From Mucilaginibacter terrigena (GTDB lineage Bacteria; Bacteroidota; Bacteroidia; Sphingobacteriales; Sphingobacteriaceae), in NCBI RefSeq assembly GCF_004168255.1, contig NZ_SEWG01000001.1:1-64000 (forward strand): a stretch of DNA of 64,000 bases, read 5' to 3'. Every line of letters begins with the position of its first letter. The first letter of the stretch is position 1. A model generated the notes under the pieces. That model did not search any database. It was not told where the DNA came from and saw only the letters and a program-made list of their open reading frames with translations. A program made the translations under genes and the position numbers. Shown here in pieces: positions 26,298-35,278 of this stretch.

Positions 26298-27750
26298 AAA
26301 CTATTTTGGATTAACCGATACCGGTAAGGTACGTACCAATAACGAGGATACCTTTATTGCCCAGAAGGTGATGGGTAACCGCATGGCGCTGGTTGCCGTA
26401 ATTGATGGTGTTGGGGGCTACAACGGTGGCGAGGTAGCCGCCGCCATAGCCAAAGATGTTTTTACCGACCGCTTAAGCGGCCTGCAGGGCGAGATAATCC
26501 CCGCCATGATAGATGCCTTTAAACTGGCCAGTCAGCAGATCTCGGAGAAAAAACTGAAAGATAAAGACCTGGAAAGCATGGCCTGCGTGGCTACCATGGC
26601 TTTGGTTGATGTAGAAAATAATCAGTTTTTTTATGCCCACGTAGGCGATACCCGTTTGTATTTGTTGCGCGATAATTCGTTGGTGAAGATCTCTAAGGAC
26701 CATTCCTTTGTGGGTTTTCTGGAAGACAGCGGCAGGCTTACCGAAACCGCCGCCATGAACCACCCCAAACGCAACGAGATAAACAAAGCACTTGGCTTTA
26801 CCAGCCAGATAGATACCGACGAAAGCTTTATAGAAACGGGGCAATCGCCGTTTTTACCCGGCGATATGCTGCTGCTTTGCAGTGACGGCCTCACCGATCT
26901 GGTGGATAAATCCGGCATCCTGGATATCATTACGCAGAATACTTCGTTGCAGCAAAAAGCAACCGAACTGATAGCGGCTGCCAATGCAAACGGCGGCCGC
27001 GATAATGTTACCGTGGTACTGGCAAAAAACGATAAAGTTCAGCAGCGGCCCCAGGCTACTATGCCGGTAACATCGCAGGCGACAAAGAATGACGAAGCGG
27101 GCGAGGGGGTACAACCCACCCACCACCGGCAACACGTAGAACCCGAAATAATATACAAAGCCCCTATGGGACCAAATAAAAACCTTGGCCTTACACTCAT
27201 TTTGGCCTTTTTGTGCCTGCTGTTCCTTTCGTCAACCATTTGGTTGTTTGTAACCAAACAACGCGAAGCCACGCCGCTTGAGCAATCGGGCCCGGTTGCA
27301 GAAAAACTGCGCAACGCCGATGAAGTAAAATTGCAGGATGCCATTGATGCCTTTAAAGGTGACACACTGGTACTATCCGATACCTCGTTTAAACAGCCCA
27401 TTATCATTACCGATACCCTGCACATTGACCAGGATACCCTGTACATTAAAGTTAAAGGGAATATTACCTTACAGCGGGATACCGCGTTTAACGGGCCGGC
27501 CCTGGCAATATCAACAGATAGTAAAGTGGTAGTGCTGGAGAACCTGAAATTTAAAGATTTTGATACCGGTATCAACCTGGGCAACACCGGTTTGTTTTTA
27601 AAGAATACACAGTTTATCAACTGCAAGCTGCATGTACAGCGCAAGTACAACCTTACTGCCGATAAACCGGTAACCGCCGATTTTCCGGCTACAAGGGTAC
27701 GTACAGATACTCCAACCCAAACCCCAGCCAGGCCAAATGGAACCCGATAA
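26290..27750 (+). CDS. PP2C phosphatase with periplasmic sensor domain
   Basis: Start chosen at 26290 (MAENYFGLTDTG) because it is the family's normal beginning; the frame is open to 26233 but those residues overlap the microprotein gene. A complete PP2C domain (~1-240) shows VRTNNEDTF, AVIDGVGGYNGGEVA, HVGDTRLYLL, LLCSDGLTDLV and GGRDNVTVVL. A membrane helix (~299-322) leads to ~160 outer residues of short repeated strands (DTLYIKVKGNITLQRD, VVVLENLKFKDF, GLFLKNTQFINCKL) resembling a right-handed beta-helix. It should reverse the two kinases; its outer domain may sense cell-wall material (inference). It overlaps the next gene by 14 bases. Confidence 0.9.
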   Translation: MAENYFGLTDTGKVRTNNEDTFIAQKVMGNRMALVAVIDGVGGYNGGEVAAAIAKDVFTDRLSGLQGEIIPAMIDAFKLASQQISEKKLKDKDLESMACVATMALVDVENNQFFYAHVGDTRLYLLRDNSLVKISKDHSFVGFLEDSGRLTETAAMNHPKRNEINKALGFTSQIDTDESFIETGQSPFLPGDMLLLCSDGLTDLVDKSGILDIITQNTSLQQKATELIAAANANGGRDNVTVVLAKNDKVQQRPQATMPVTSQATKNDEAGEGVQPTHHRQHVEPEIIYKAPMGPNKNLGLTLILAFLCLLFLSSTIWLFVTKQREATPLEQSGPVAEKLRNADEVKLQDAIDAFKGDTLVLSDTSFKQPIIITDTLHIDQDTLYIKVKGNITLQRDTAFNGPALAISTDSKVVVLENLKFKDFDTGINLGNTGLFLKNTQFINCKLHVQRKYNLTADKPVTADFPATRVRTDTPTQTPARPNGTR

Positions 27751-30700
27751 AGTACCCTCAGTAACCCGCTGGAAGGAACGCGTCTTTTTATTTTTGATAA
27801 GCGTTCTGTTTGTGTTTTTATTCTTCAGGCTGTACTCGGTTTTACAATCGCGCTTTGCAGATGTGGAGCCTCGCCTGCAGGATGGCACCATGATAAACCT
27901 GAACGCGCCCGACCCGGCAGGGCAGTTAAAGAGGCTGCTTACCAAAGGATATTATTTTGAAGATAAAAAGGATATCGGCCTGATTACCAATACGGTTGCT
28001 AACAACATAGGCACCGGGCAAAAGATTGATAATATTGGCGAGCTGAATAAGCGCAAGTATTTTATTGTTGCTGATGATGCCTTTGAAAAGGGCGGCGAAT
28101 CATTTAAACGCAGGGTAGAGGCATCCCGCTCCCTATTGGGCTACACCGGCGATGATTCTGTACGATTTGTGCAGGAACGAAAAAGCCCGGCGCAAGTGCC
28201 TTCGGTAACAGACCTTGCCGGTGGAGAATACAGCATCAGCGCTATCATCACCAACAAAAAACAACCGGTGCCGGGCGTGCTGATCCGCCTGGAGATGATA
28301 TTGCCGCAGGACAGCATTTTTAACGACGAAGAGGTTGAAGACGTTAAGCTGATAACCGAAAACGGTAATGGCTTCAAAAAAGTTTACCTGCCTGATAGTG
28401 CCGGCAAGCGCCGTTTACAGCAGTTAACCGCCTATGCCCGTACCAATGAGCAGGGCATAGCCGAGTTTAAGAACCTGCCCGAAGGCAAAGCATTTAAACT
28501 ATTGCCCCTGCAGCCCGGCTACCAGTTTGGTACATCGCAGGGTGTACAAAATCTGGACGAGGACGTAAGCCTAACTTTTAGTCAGCAGCCGCATACCATC
28601 AGGCTTTTTTCTACTAAAGATTTTAATATCCTGAAGAAGGAAAAATCACTCATCATCCGCACCCCGGCCGACTTTAACCATTGGTTTTTGATCATAGCAG
28701 GCAGCTTTATAGGGGCGTTTTTATTTGTTCATTTATTACTCTCTTGGAGGTACGCAACATCCGACCAATTGATACTGCCGGTGGTGATGATACTTACCGG
28801 GCTATCTTTTTTAACCCTGCTAAGCTTGCAGGACCCCTTGCGCGACAGGTTTTTAGCAAAAGATATGCTGATTTACCTGGGCATTGGCCTGGTTGCCATG
28901 CTGGTAATGCTGCAATTTAAACTTCGCCGCTTTACACCCGATTCGTGGGTTTACCGCATGCTGGTATTTAAGCACAACCGCAATGCAGCAAACGGCTGGC
29001 CCTGGGTGGTGCTGGCGGCAACGCTGCTGGCCATGACCATTAAATTTGGTACCGGCCCCGAGGGCAGCGGCGTAAAGGTGAACCTTTTCGGTTTTCAGCC
29101 CAGCGAAATTGTAAAATACCTTATCATCCTTTTCCTGGCGGGATTTTTTGCCGCAAACGAAAAACTGATCAGCGAGTACACCAGTTGGAACAAACGCTGG
29201 TCGTTTTTTTCATTCGCGTTAATTGCCATATTGGTGACCTTGTTGTTGTTTCTTTTATTAGGCGATCTGGGCCCGGCAATGGTGGTATGCTTCACCTTCA
29301 TCGTACTGTTCTCGTTTTCGCGGGGCGATTTCATGTTTATGGCGGGGGCGGTGGTGCTTTATGTTATTGTGTCGTGGGTGGTAAAAAATGTTTGGCTATC
29401 GGCATTGATAACCGCGGCTATTACTGCGTTGTTCATGCTGTTCAAACGTCGCTCGTTAAGCGAATCGGCTATGATGGTGCTCATCATTATGGCCGCCTTT
29501 TTAACCATCGACCAAATTCCGTATTTAGGTAAGCTGTTTCCCGGCCCGGTGCAACGCCTGGTTGACCGTAAAGCCATCTGGCAGGATGCCTGGAACAACG
29601 AAGTTTATGGTGGCGACCAGGTAGCCAACGGCCTTTGGGCCATGAGCAGCGGCGGCGTAAGCGGGCAGGGTGTAGGCGAAGGCTTTGCCAAGACAATCCC
29701 CGAAGCGCATACCGATATGATACTGCCATCCATGGGCGAGGAATTTGGGTGGACGGGGATCGTCTGCATCTTTATCCTTTTCCTGGTTTACCTGCACCGG
29801 TCCATCATCATCGGTCGCCGAACGGGCACACCATTCCTGTTTTACCTCTGCGCGGGCATAGGTATTTCCACATTCGTGCAATTTATGCTGATAGCGGGGG
29901 GATCTACTGGCGCATTGCCGCTATCGGGCGTTTCGCTGCCGTTCCAAAGCTACGGCGGGTCGTCGCTGGTGGCTAATTTACTGGCATCGGGTTTTTTACT
30001 GTCGGCATCGCTGGTGCAGGGTACGCCTGTGCAAATGAGCTACATATCGCGCCAGCAGGATAAAAACCTGGTGCCCGCGCTGATAGCGGCCTGCGTGGCC
30101 ATTACCTTGTTAACGGTTAATGTTTCGCGCTATCTTTTCAATAATAAAAAATGGGTGGTGCAGCCCGCGCTGGTGGCCGATAAAAGCGGTATGCGCATGT
30201 TTAGCTACAACCCTCGTATTGCCATATTGATGAACAGGCTGCAGGCCGGTAACCTGTACGACAGGGACGGGGTACTGCTGGCAACCAGCAAACCCGAGCT
30301 TGTTAAAAAGCAGCACCGCGAACTGGTAAAGGCAGGCGCTATTGGCTACAATATTGATTCGGCCATGCATAAGCGGCTGGACAGGTACTATCCTTTTGAC
30401 GAGCAGATGTTCTTTTGGACGGGTGATGCCAATACTGGTGTATTTAATGGCAGCCCCAACGGCTATTTTGCCGAGTACGAACATGCCGCCGAATTGCGCG
30501 GCTTTAAAATGCCGACCGAAAAATATAACGTTACTGCCAACCGCTACCAGGAAGACCGTTTCCTGGCCCGTGGTGTAAAGGAAATGACGGTAGTTAAAAA
30601 AGATTACAGCGCCATTGCGCCGCTGCTTATTGCGGGGATCAACAGTAAAGAGGCGGAAGCTTTTAAAAACCGTAACCGGGATGTGAAGCTGACAATGGAT

Positions 30701-31807
30701 GCCGGCCTGCAAACCAGCATCCAAAACTCTATAGCACAGGATACCTCGCTGCTGGATAACCGGGTATCGGTAGTGGTGATGGAATCAAACACGGGGGATG
30801 TGCTTACCTCGGCGGTTTACCCATTGCCGCCCGTACACGATTGGGAAAAGCTGACCATGAGTTATTACGACCAAAACCAACTGGCCGGCTGGACAACTAC
30901 GCAGGACCTGGGCTTTACCCTGGCCACGCAGCCGGGCTCAACAGCAAAGCTGGCCACTACAATTGCCTCGTTCAATAAGTTGGGTTTGGCCGCTGCAAAT
31001 AAGAAATTTAATGTAGCCAGTTACGAGCGCATCCGTACCAAAGGTTTAGAGCCTGATGAAACCGGCCTGATAACGCTGGAACGTGCCGTGGCAAAATCAA
31101 ACAACGTTTACTTTATTAAGCTGGCCAACCAGGAGCACCTGCAGGAGGATATGGCTACCGTTTACCTTAAAACAGGGATGTTTTTACATGGCGTAGGCGG
31201 CTATTATTACGGTCGCGAAAAAGAGAACGCCGCCCAGGAAGAAAAATGGCGCGAGCTTTGGCGCAAAACCGAGTTTAACACCAAGCCACGGTACGATCCT
31301 AACAACATCCGTAAAACAAGGGCCAAGGGCATTTCGGGCATGGCATGGGGGCAAGGCGAACTGATTGCCACACCGGCATCTGTTGCACGTATGGCTGCGG
31401 GGATAGCTAACCAGGGTACTATTTTGCAAAACCGCTATGTGCTTAAAGTGGCCGATTCGGTAACACATATAAAGCCGGGCGTTAAGCTTACCAACGACCC
31501 TAAATACGCCGCATTATTGCGCCAGTACATGATAGAGCAAAGCGCGCCAAAAGAATGGACGCTGGGTATAGCCGTAGCCGGTAAAACCGGTACGCCCGAG
31601 CGCATCTGGAAAAAACAGCAGATAAATGATGGCTGGTATGTGTTCTTCGCGCCAAAGGCAAATGGCAGCGGCAACATGGTGGTTTGCGTTAGGATCGAGT
31701 CGACAAAGGGCTCTTCTGACGCGGTAAGGCTGGCGGGTAAGCACGTGATCCCCTTCCTGCGCGAAAAAGGTTACATTAAAAGCATCAAAGAGCAAACAAG
31801 TGAATAA
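27737..31807 (+). CDS. SEDS glycosyltransferase-class B PBP fusion
   Basis: A 1356-residue envelope enzyme. In order: membrane helix (~15-33); periplasmic region (~40-310) with a carboxypeptidase-regulatory-like Ig domain (YSISAIITNKKQPVPGVLIRLEM, TNEQGIAEFKNLPEG); a FtsW/RodA/SpoVE (SEDS) multi-span domain (~313-790) with catalytic-type D660 in PEAHTDMILPSMGEEFG and SLPFQSYGGSS; a PBP pedestal (~825-985, LYDRDGVLLATS, RYYPFDEQMFFW); and a transpeptidase with S1068-T-A-K, S1121-N-N and K1283-T-G. SEDS proteins polymerise glycan strands and class B PBPs cross-link them; here both lie in one chain. All catalytic motifs are intact. Co-transcribed with kinase, phosphatase and FHA genes. Confidence 0.93.
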   Translation: MEPDKVPSVTRWKERVFLFLISVLFVFLFFRLYSVLQSRFADVEPRLQDGTMINLNAPDPAGQLKRLLTKGYYFEDKKDIGLITNTVANNIGTGQKIDNIGELNKRKYFIVADDAFEKGGESFKRRVEASRSLLGYTGDDSVRFVQERKSPAQVPSVTDLAGGEYSISAIITNKKQPVPGVLIRLEMILPQDSIFNDEEVEDVKLITENGNGFKKVYLPDSAGKRRLQQLTAYARTNEQGIAEFKNLPEGKAFKLLPLQPGYQFGTSQGVQNLDEDVSLTFSQQPHTIRLFSTKDFNILKKEKSLIIRTPADFNHWFLIIAGSFIGAFLFVHLLLSWRYATSDQLILPVVMILTGLSFLTLLSLQDPLRDRFLAKDMLIYLGIGLVAMLVMLQFKLRRFTPDSWVYRMLVFKHNRNAANGWPWVVLAATLLAMTIKFGTGPEGSGVKVNLFGFQPSEIVKYLIILFLAGFFAANEKLISEYTSWNKRWSFFSFALIAILVTLLLFLLLGDLGPAMVVCFTFIVLFSFSRGDFMFMAGAVVLYVIVSWVVKNVWLSALITAAITALFMLFKRRSLSESAMMVLIIMAAFLTIDQIPYLGKLFPGPVQRLVDRKAIWQDAWNNEVYGGDQVANGLWAMSSGGVSGQGVGEGFAKTIPEAHTDMILPSMGEEFGWTGIVCIFILFLVYLHRSIIIGRRTGTPFLFYLCAGIGISTFVQFMLIAGGSTGALPLSGVSLPFQSYGGSSLVANLLASGFLLSASLVQGTPVQMSYISRQQDKNLVPALIAACVAITLLTVNVSRYLFNNKKWVVQPALVADKSGMRMFSYNPRIAILMNRLQAGNLYDRDGVLLATSKPELVKKQHRELVKAGAIGYNIDSAMHKRLDRYYPFDEQMFFWTGDANTGVFNGSPNGYFAEYEHAAELRGFKMPTEKYNVTANRYQEDRFLARGVKEMTVVKKDYSAIAPLLIAGINSKEAEAFKNRNRDVKLTMDAGLQTSIQNSIAQDTSLLDNRVSVVVMESNTGDVLTSAVYPLPPVHDWEKLTMSYYDQNQLAGWTTTQDLGFTLATQPGSTAKLATTIASFNKLGLAAANKKFNVASYERIRTKGLEPDETGLITLERAVAKSNNVYFIKLANQEHLQEDMATVYLKTGMFLHGVGGYYYGREKENAAQEEKWRELWRKTEFNTKPRYDPNNIRKTRAKGISGMAWGQGELIATPASVARMAAGIANQGTILQNRYVLKVADSVTHIKPGVKLTNDPKYAALLRQYMIEQSAPKEWTLGIAVAGKTGTPERIWKKQQINDGWYVFFAPKANGSGNMVVCVRIESTKGSSDAVRLAGKHVIPFLREKGYIKSIKEQTSE

Positions 31808-31871
31808 GGCTGTGGTTTAGCATAATATAAAACTGATTTTTAGGTTGAATATATAAGTACAAGGCGGTATC

Positions 31872-32663
31872 ATGTTTAATTTGTTCAAAAGTGATAAGGA
31901 AGATCGTCCGGCTGATGTAAAAGGCGTCCGGTACGAGTTACTGCAATTTATTAAGCAGGAACTGCAAAAGGCCGAAGGTGGCGAAGGCGGAAATATCAAG
32001 GGGCTTAACCTTTACATTGCCTGCCCTTCATCAGAATGTGCGGTGTTTGAAGCTGCCGTTTATGCCGATGAACCCGAAGTGTTTAAAGATGAGGTACAGC
32101 GCATTGCCGATGATTACGCCGTAAACCTGCCCGAAAGCTGGCAAATGGATGTGGTGCTGAACCAGGAATTCCCGCCGGAAGCGGTGAGATCGAATAAATT
32201 GGATGCCGCGTTCTTCATCAAAACAAGCAAAAATTTTATTAAACAAAGCGCATCGGCCTACATCAGGGCACTTAGCGGCGAAACCGAAAAACCGGAATAT
32301 AACGTAACGTCTGAAGGCGAAAAGATCCACATTGGCCGCGATAAAAAAGCGCAGGGCGACGATGGCTTTTTCCGCACCAACCACATAGCTTTCCCAAGCG
32401 ATAGCGCTAACGACGCCAACAAATATGTGAGCCGCCAGCATGCCCGCATAGAGTGGAATAACGATGCCGGCAGGTTTATGATATTTGCCGATGAAGGGGG
32501 AGTACCGCCTCGTAATAAGATAAAGATCCGGTCAGAAAAGAGTGAGGATGTGATTAAACTAACCTCCACCCATATCGGCCACCAGTTACAGGAAGGCGAC
32601 CAGATCATTTTGGGCGAATCGGCAGTTTTAGAATTTAGTTATCAACCGGCAACGCATGAGTAA
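31872..32663 (+). CDS. FHA domain protein
   Basis: 263 residues. The C-terminal half (~145-260) is an FHA phosphothreonine-binding domain with intact key residues: IHIGR156, VSR-containing S187 and H190 in YVSRQHARIEW, and GDQIILGESAVLEF. The N-terminal ~140 residues (YELLQFIKQELQKAEGG..., then LNLYIACPSSECAVFEAAVYADEPEVFKDEV) are not one I can name. They have the size and alpha/beta character of the N-terminal domain in mycobacterial FhaA, a comparison I cannot verify here. It probably reads phosphothreonines written by the cluster kinases. It overlaps the second kinase start by 8 bases. Confidence 0.88.
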   Translation: MFNLFKSDKEDRPADVKGVRYELLQFIKQELQKAEGGEGGNIKGLNLYIACPSSECAVFEAAVYADEPEVFKDEVQRIADDYAVNLPESWQMDVVLNQEFPPEAVRSNKLDAAFFIKTSKNFIKQSASAYIRALSGETEKPEYNVTSEGEKIHIGRDKKAQGDDGFFRTNHIAFPSDSANDANKYVSRQHARIEWNNDAGRFMIFADEGGVPPRNKIKIRSEKSEDVIKLTSTHIGHQLQEGDQIILGESAVLEFSYQPATHE

Positions 32664-34065
32664 GGTTTTTACCATAACCGAAGGATTGGAGAACCTGGGC
32701 GCGCTGCGAACGGGTGGGCAGGGCTCGGTATATAAAGGCCGTCGCATGGGGCCGGTGCTTACCGCGGTAAAACTGCTGCCAACGCCAATCCATTCGGAAA
32801 GCGACGACGATAAAAACTTCCGTAACTTTAGTAACGAGGTTGCCAAGCTGCAAAAGGTAAACGAAGAACCCAACCCCAACGTTGTAAAAATACTAAGCTC
32901 GGGCATCACCGATAGCGGCTCGCTGCCCTATATCGAGATGGAGTATATAGAGGGGCCAGACCTGTGCGAACTGCTGCAGCCCCCGCACCCAAAGGTTTTT
33001 ATGCTGAAGGAGGTTATCCGCGTGGCCGACCAGTTGGCGAATGCCCTGGCGCACTGCCACAGCGTAGGTGTAAAACATGGTGATGTAAAAAGCAATAACG
33101 TAAAATATAACGTACACACCGGTAATTATGTGCTGCTTGATTTTGGTTTGGCCATTTTGACCGAGGAAGAGCGCCGCAGCAGTATCCGCCACGCCGGGGC
33201 GATAGAATTTATGGCGCCCGAGCAGCACGATGGCGCCATGTTGCAGCAAACGGATGTGTATAGCTATGGTATAATACTTTATGAATTGCTGACAGGTAGC
33301 GTACCTTTCCCGCTTACCGGTAACGGCGAAACCGGCCGCAACGCCATTATGCTGGCCCATATGGAAGCCCCGGTACCCGATCTTCGCGAAGCGAGAAAGA
33401 AAAACCTGCCCGACGATTGGAGCACACTGAAACAAACGCAGGAAATGCAGGTGCCGCAGTGGCTTTTAGAGGTGGCTGATAAATGCCTGCAAAAATCGCC
33501 CGATGCCCGTTTTAAAAGCGGTGTTGAACTGCACGAGGCCATCATAAACGGCAGCCTTTCGGCCGATGGCAAACTAAGCACAACCGCGATACAGGCAGAG
33601 AACGAACGCCTGCAGCACCTGATCACACATTACCAGCAGGAAGAAGCTGAAAAAGATAAACAACTATCATCATTAAAAATATTGGCTGCCCAAACCGGTG
33701 CCAGGTTCAATAAAGAGCAGGGTACATTTGAACGTAACAAAGGGATAGTTTTTTTACCTAAGCTTGCCTTTACGGGAATTGTTACCGTAGCAATTTTATT
33801 TGCGGCCTTGTTTGTTTATGCTTTCTATACCAAAAAGCAAGCAACCGTTATAAAGCCTGTATATGTAACCGCGCAGGATTATATGAAGCCGCCCTTTATG
33901 GCAAGGCCGTATAATTATGATAGCGTAGTACGGGCAAACAACCGTAAATTGGCGGCTGCACGTAAGGCTGCCGCAAACAAAGCGATAAAAGCTACGGTAG
34001 ATTCGGCAGTAAAACAAGCCACACCTGTTAAGAAAAAGCGCAAGAAATTTTTGGGAATATTTTAA
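32656..34065 (+). CDS. Ser/Thr protein kinase with single membrane helix (2)
   Basis: Paralogue of the 23784-25166 kinase; by eye most positions in the first ~300 residues are identical, including K39, the non-RD H141-G-D143-VKSNN loop and DFG at 162-164. It diverges after ~300: coiled coil (ENERLQHLITHYQQEEAEKDKQL), membrane helix (~371-391) and an Ala/Lys-rich outer tail ending KKKRKKFLG. The divergent tails suggest different signals feeding a common cytoplasmic activity. It is the last gene of the cluster; the next gene is convergent. Confidence 0.92.
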   Translation: MSKVFTITEGLENLGALRTGGQGSVYKGRRMGPVLTAVKLLPTPIHSESDDDKNFRNFSNEVAKLQKVNEEPNPNVVKILSSGITDSGSLPYIEMEYIEGPDLCELLQPPHPKVFMLKEVIRVADQLANALAHCHSVGVKHGDVKSNNVKYNVHTGNYVLLDFGLAILTEEERRSSIRHAGAIEFMAPEQHDGAMLQQTDVYSYGIILYELLTGSVPFPLTGNGETGRNAIMLAHMEAPVPDLREARKKNLPDDWSTLKQTQEMQVPQWLLEVADKCLQKSPDARFKSGVELHEAIINGSLSADGKLSTTAIQAENERLQHLITHYQQEEAEKDKQLSSLKILAAQTGARFNKEQGTFERNKGIVFLPKLAFTGIVTVAILFAALFVYAFYTKKQATVIKPVYVTAQDYMKPPFMARPYNYDSVVRANNRKLAAARKAAANKAIKATVDSAVKQATPVKKKRKKFLGIF

Positions 34066-34120
34066 GGGATTTCCAATTTCTGATGTTCGATTTCGGATTT
34101 TGAATATCAGGATTTAGGAA

Positions 34121-35278
34121 TTAATCCCGATAGGTATCGGGATTAGTATTAACCATAGCCAGCATATCTCCGATACTTTTTGCCGTGCGGATGAGGTTAA
34201 CTTCGGTATCGGTTAGGGCTGTAACAAGATCTGCAGGTTGGTTACCAATAGCCATCAGCACGTTAAAATACTCGTTGAGCTTCTCATTACTTTGCGCCGG
34301 GATTTTACCCGCGAGTCCAATTACCGGTATACCTTTGGCTTTTGCCCGCTTTGCTACTCCATAGGGGCCTTTTCCCTGTAAGGTTTGTTCGTCTATACTG
34401 CCCTCGCCGGTAATAACCAGCTGGCTTTTTTGCAGTGAGGTGTCAAAGCCGGTCAGTTCCAGCAGGTAGTCGATACCGTTTACGAGCCTGGCGTTTATAT
34501 GCGCAAATAAACCTGCTGCCGCACCGCCCGCTGTGCCGCCATATTTTGCCGCCCCCATATCTTTATCAAATTGTTTTTGGGTGATATCATTAAACTTCGA
34601 TAAGGCTGCATCCAGTTTTTTAACCGCATCGGGCGTTGAGCCTTTCTGCGGGCCAAATACAGCAGCCGAGCCATTATAGCCCAATAGCGTGTTATCAACA
34701 TCGCAAAGCACTATAACTTCGCAGTTAAATAGACGTGGGTCTAAATTAGCGCGGTCTATTTCTTTTAGGTTTGTCAGGCTTTCGGGCAGGTTATTCAATT
34801 CGCTGCCGTCTGATCCCAAAAACCTGATACCTAATGCGCTTAAGATCCCTGTACCACCATCAACCGTCGCGGAGCCACCCATAGCTATCAGTATTTTGTT
34901 TGCGCCCATATCCAGCGCTTTTTTAACCATTTGGCCGGTGCCACATGAGGTGGCGCGCAAAGGGTTCAGCTCATCGGTTTTCAGCAGCCTTAAACCCGAT
35001 GCATCGGCCATTTCTATCACCGCTGTTTTGCCGCCCTCTATTAACCCAAAGGATGCCATAATTGACCTGCCCAGCGGGTTGTGCACCTGCATATTTACCC
35101 GCGTGTCGTTGAACTGTTTGATGATGATCGCCGCTGTACCGTCGCCGCCGTCGGCAATTGGGAAACATTCCGTTGTGCAGCTTAGGGCGCTTTGTTTTAA
35201 ACCTTCAGCTATGGCCAAAGCAGCTGCATCGGCGGTTAAGCTATTTTTAAAAGCATTGGGGGAGATGAGGATGTGCAT
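34121..35278 (-). CDS. Glycerate kinase
   Basis: GlxK/GarK-type glycerate 2-kinase (385 residues), phosphorylating D-glycerate with ATP in the cytoplasm. Typical segments are MHILISPNAFKNSLTADAAA at the start, PIADGGDGT, GLIEGGKTAVIEMADASGL, GCNK-like ALDMGANKILIAMGGSATVDGGTG and VITGEGSIDEQTLQGKGP. The frame is open further upstream, but residues before the ATG at 35278 overlap the permease gene; the chosen start shares one base with its stop (TAATG). The last codons (NPDTYRD, stop) are supplied by a palindromic repeat. Confidence 0.92.
   Translation of the reverse strand: MHILISPNAFKNSLTADAAALAIAEGLKQSALSCTTECFPIADGGDGTAAIIIKQFNDTRVNMQVHNPLGRSIMASFGLIEGGKTAVIEMADASGLRLLKTDELNPLRATSCGTGQMVKKALDMGANKILIAMGGSATVDGGTGILSALGIRFLGSDGSELNNLPESLTNLKEIDRANLDPRLFNCEVIVLCDVDNTLLGYNGSAAVFGPQKGSTPDAVKKLDAALSKFNDITQKQFDKDMGAAKYGGTAGGAAAGLFAHINARLVNGIDYLLELTGFDTSLQKSQLVITGEGSIDEQTLQGKGPYGVAKRAKAKGIPVIGLAGKIPAQSNEKLNEYFNVLMAIGNQPADLVTALTDTEVNLIRTAKSIGDMLAMVNTNPDTYRD
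34123..34144. repeat. CCCGATA/TATCGGG palindrome at gene end
   Basis: AATCCCGATA and TATCGGGATT are perfect 10-bp arms around two bases. On the minus strand the element encodes the end of the glycerate kinase, and the stop codon lies at its edge. A weaker copy lies at 870-892. Confidence 0.65.
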
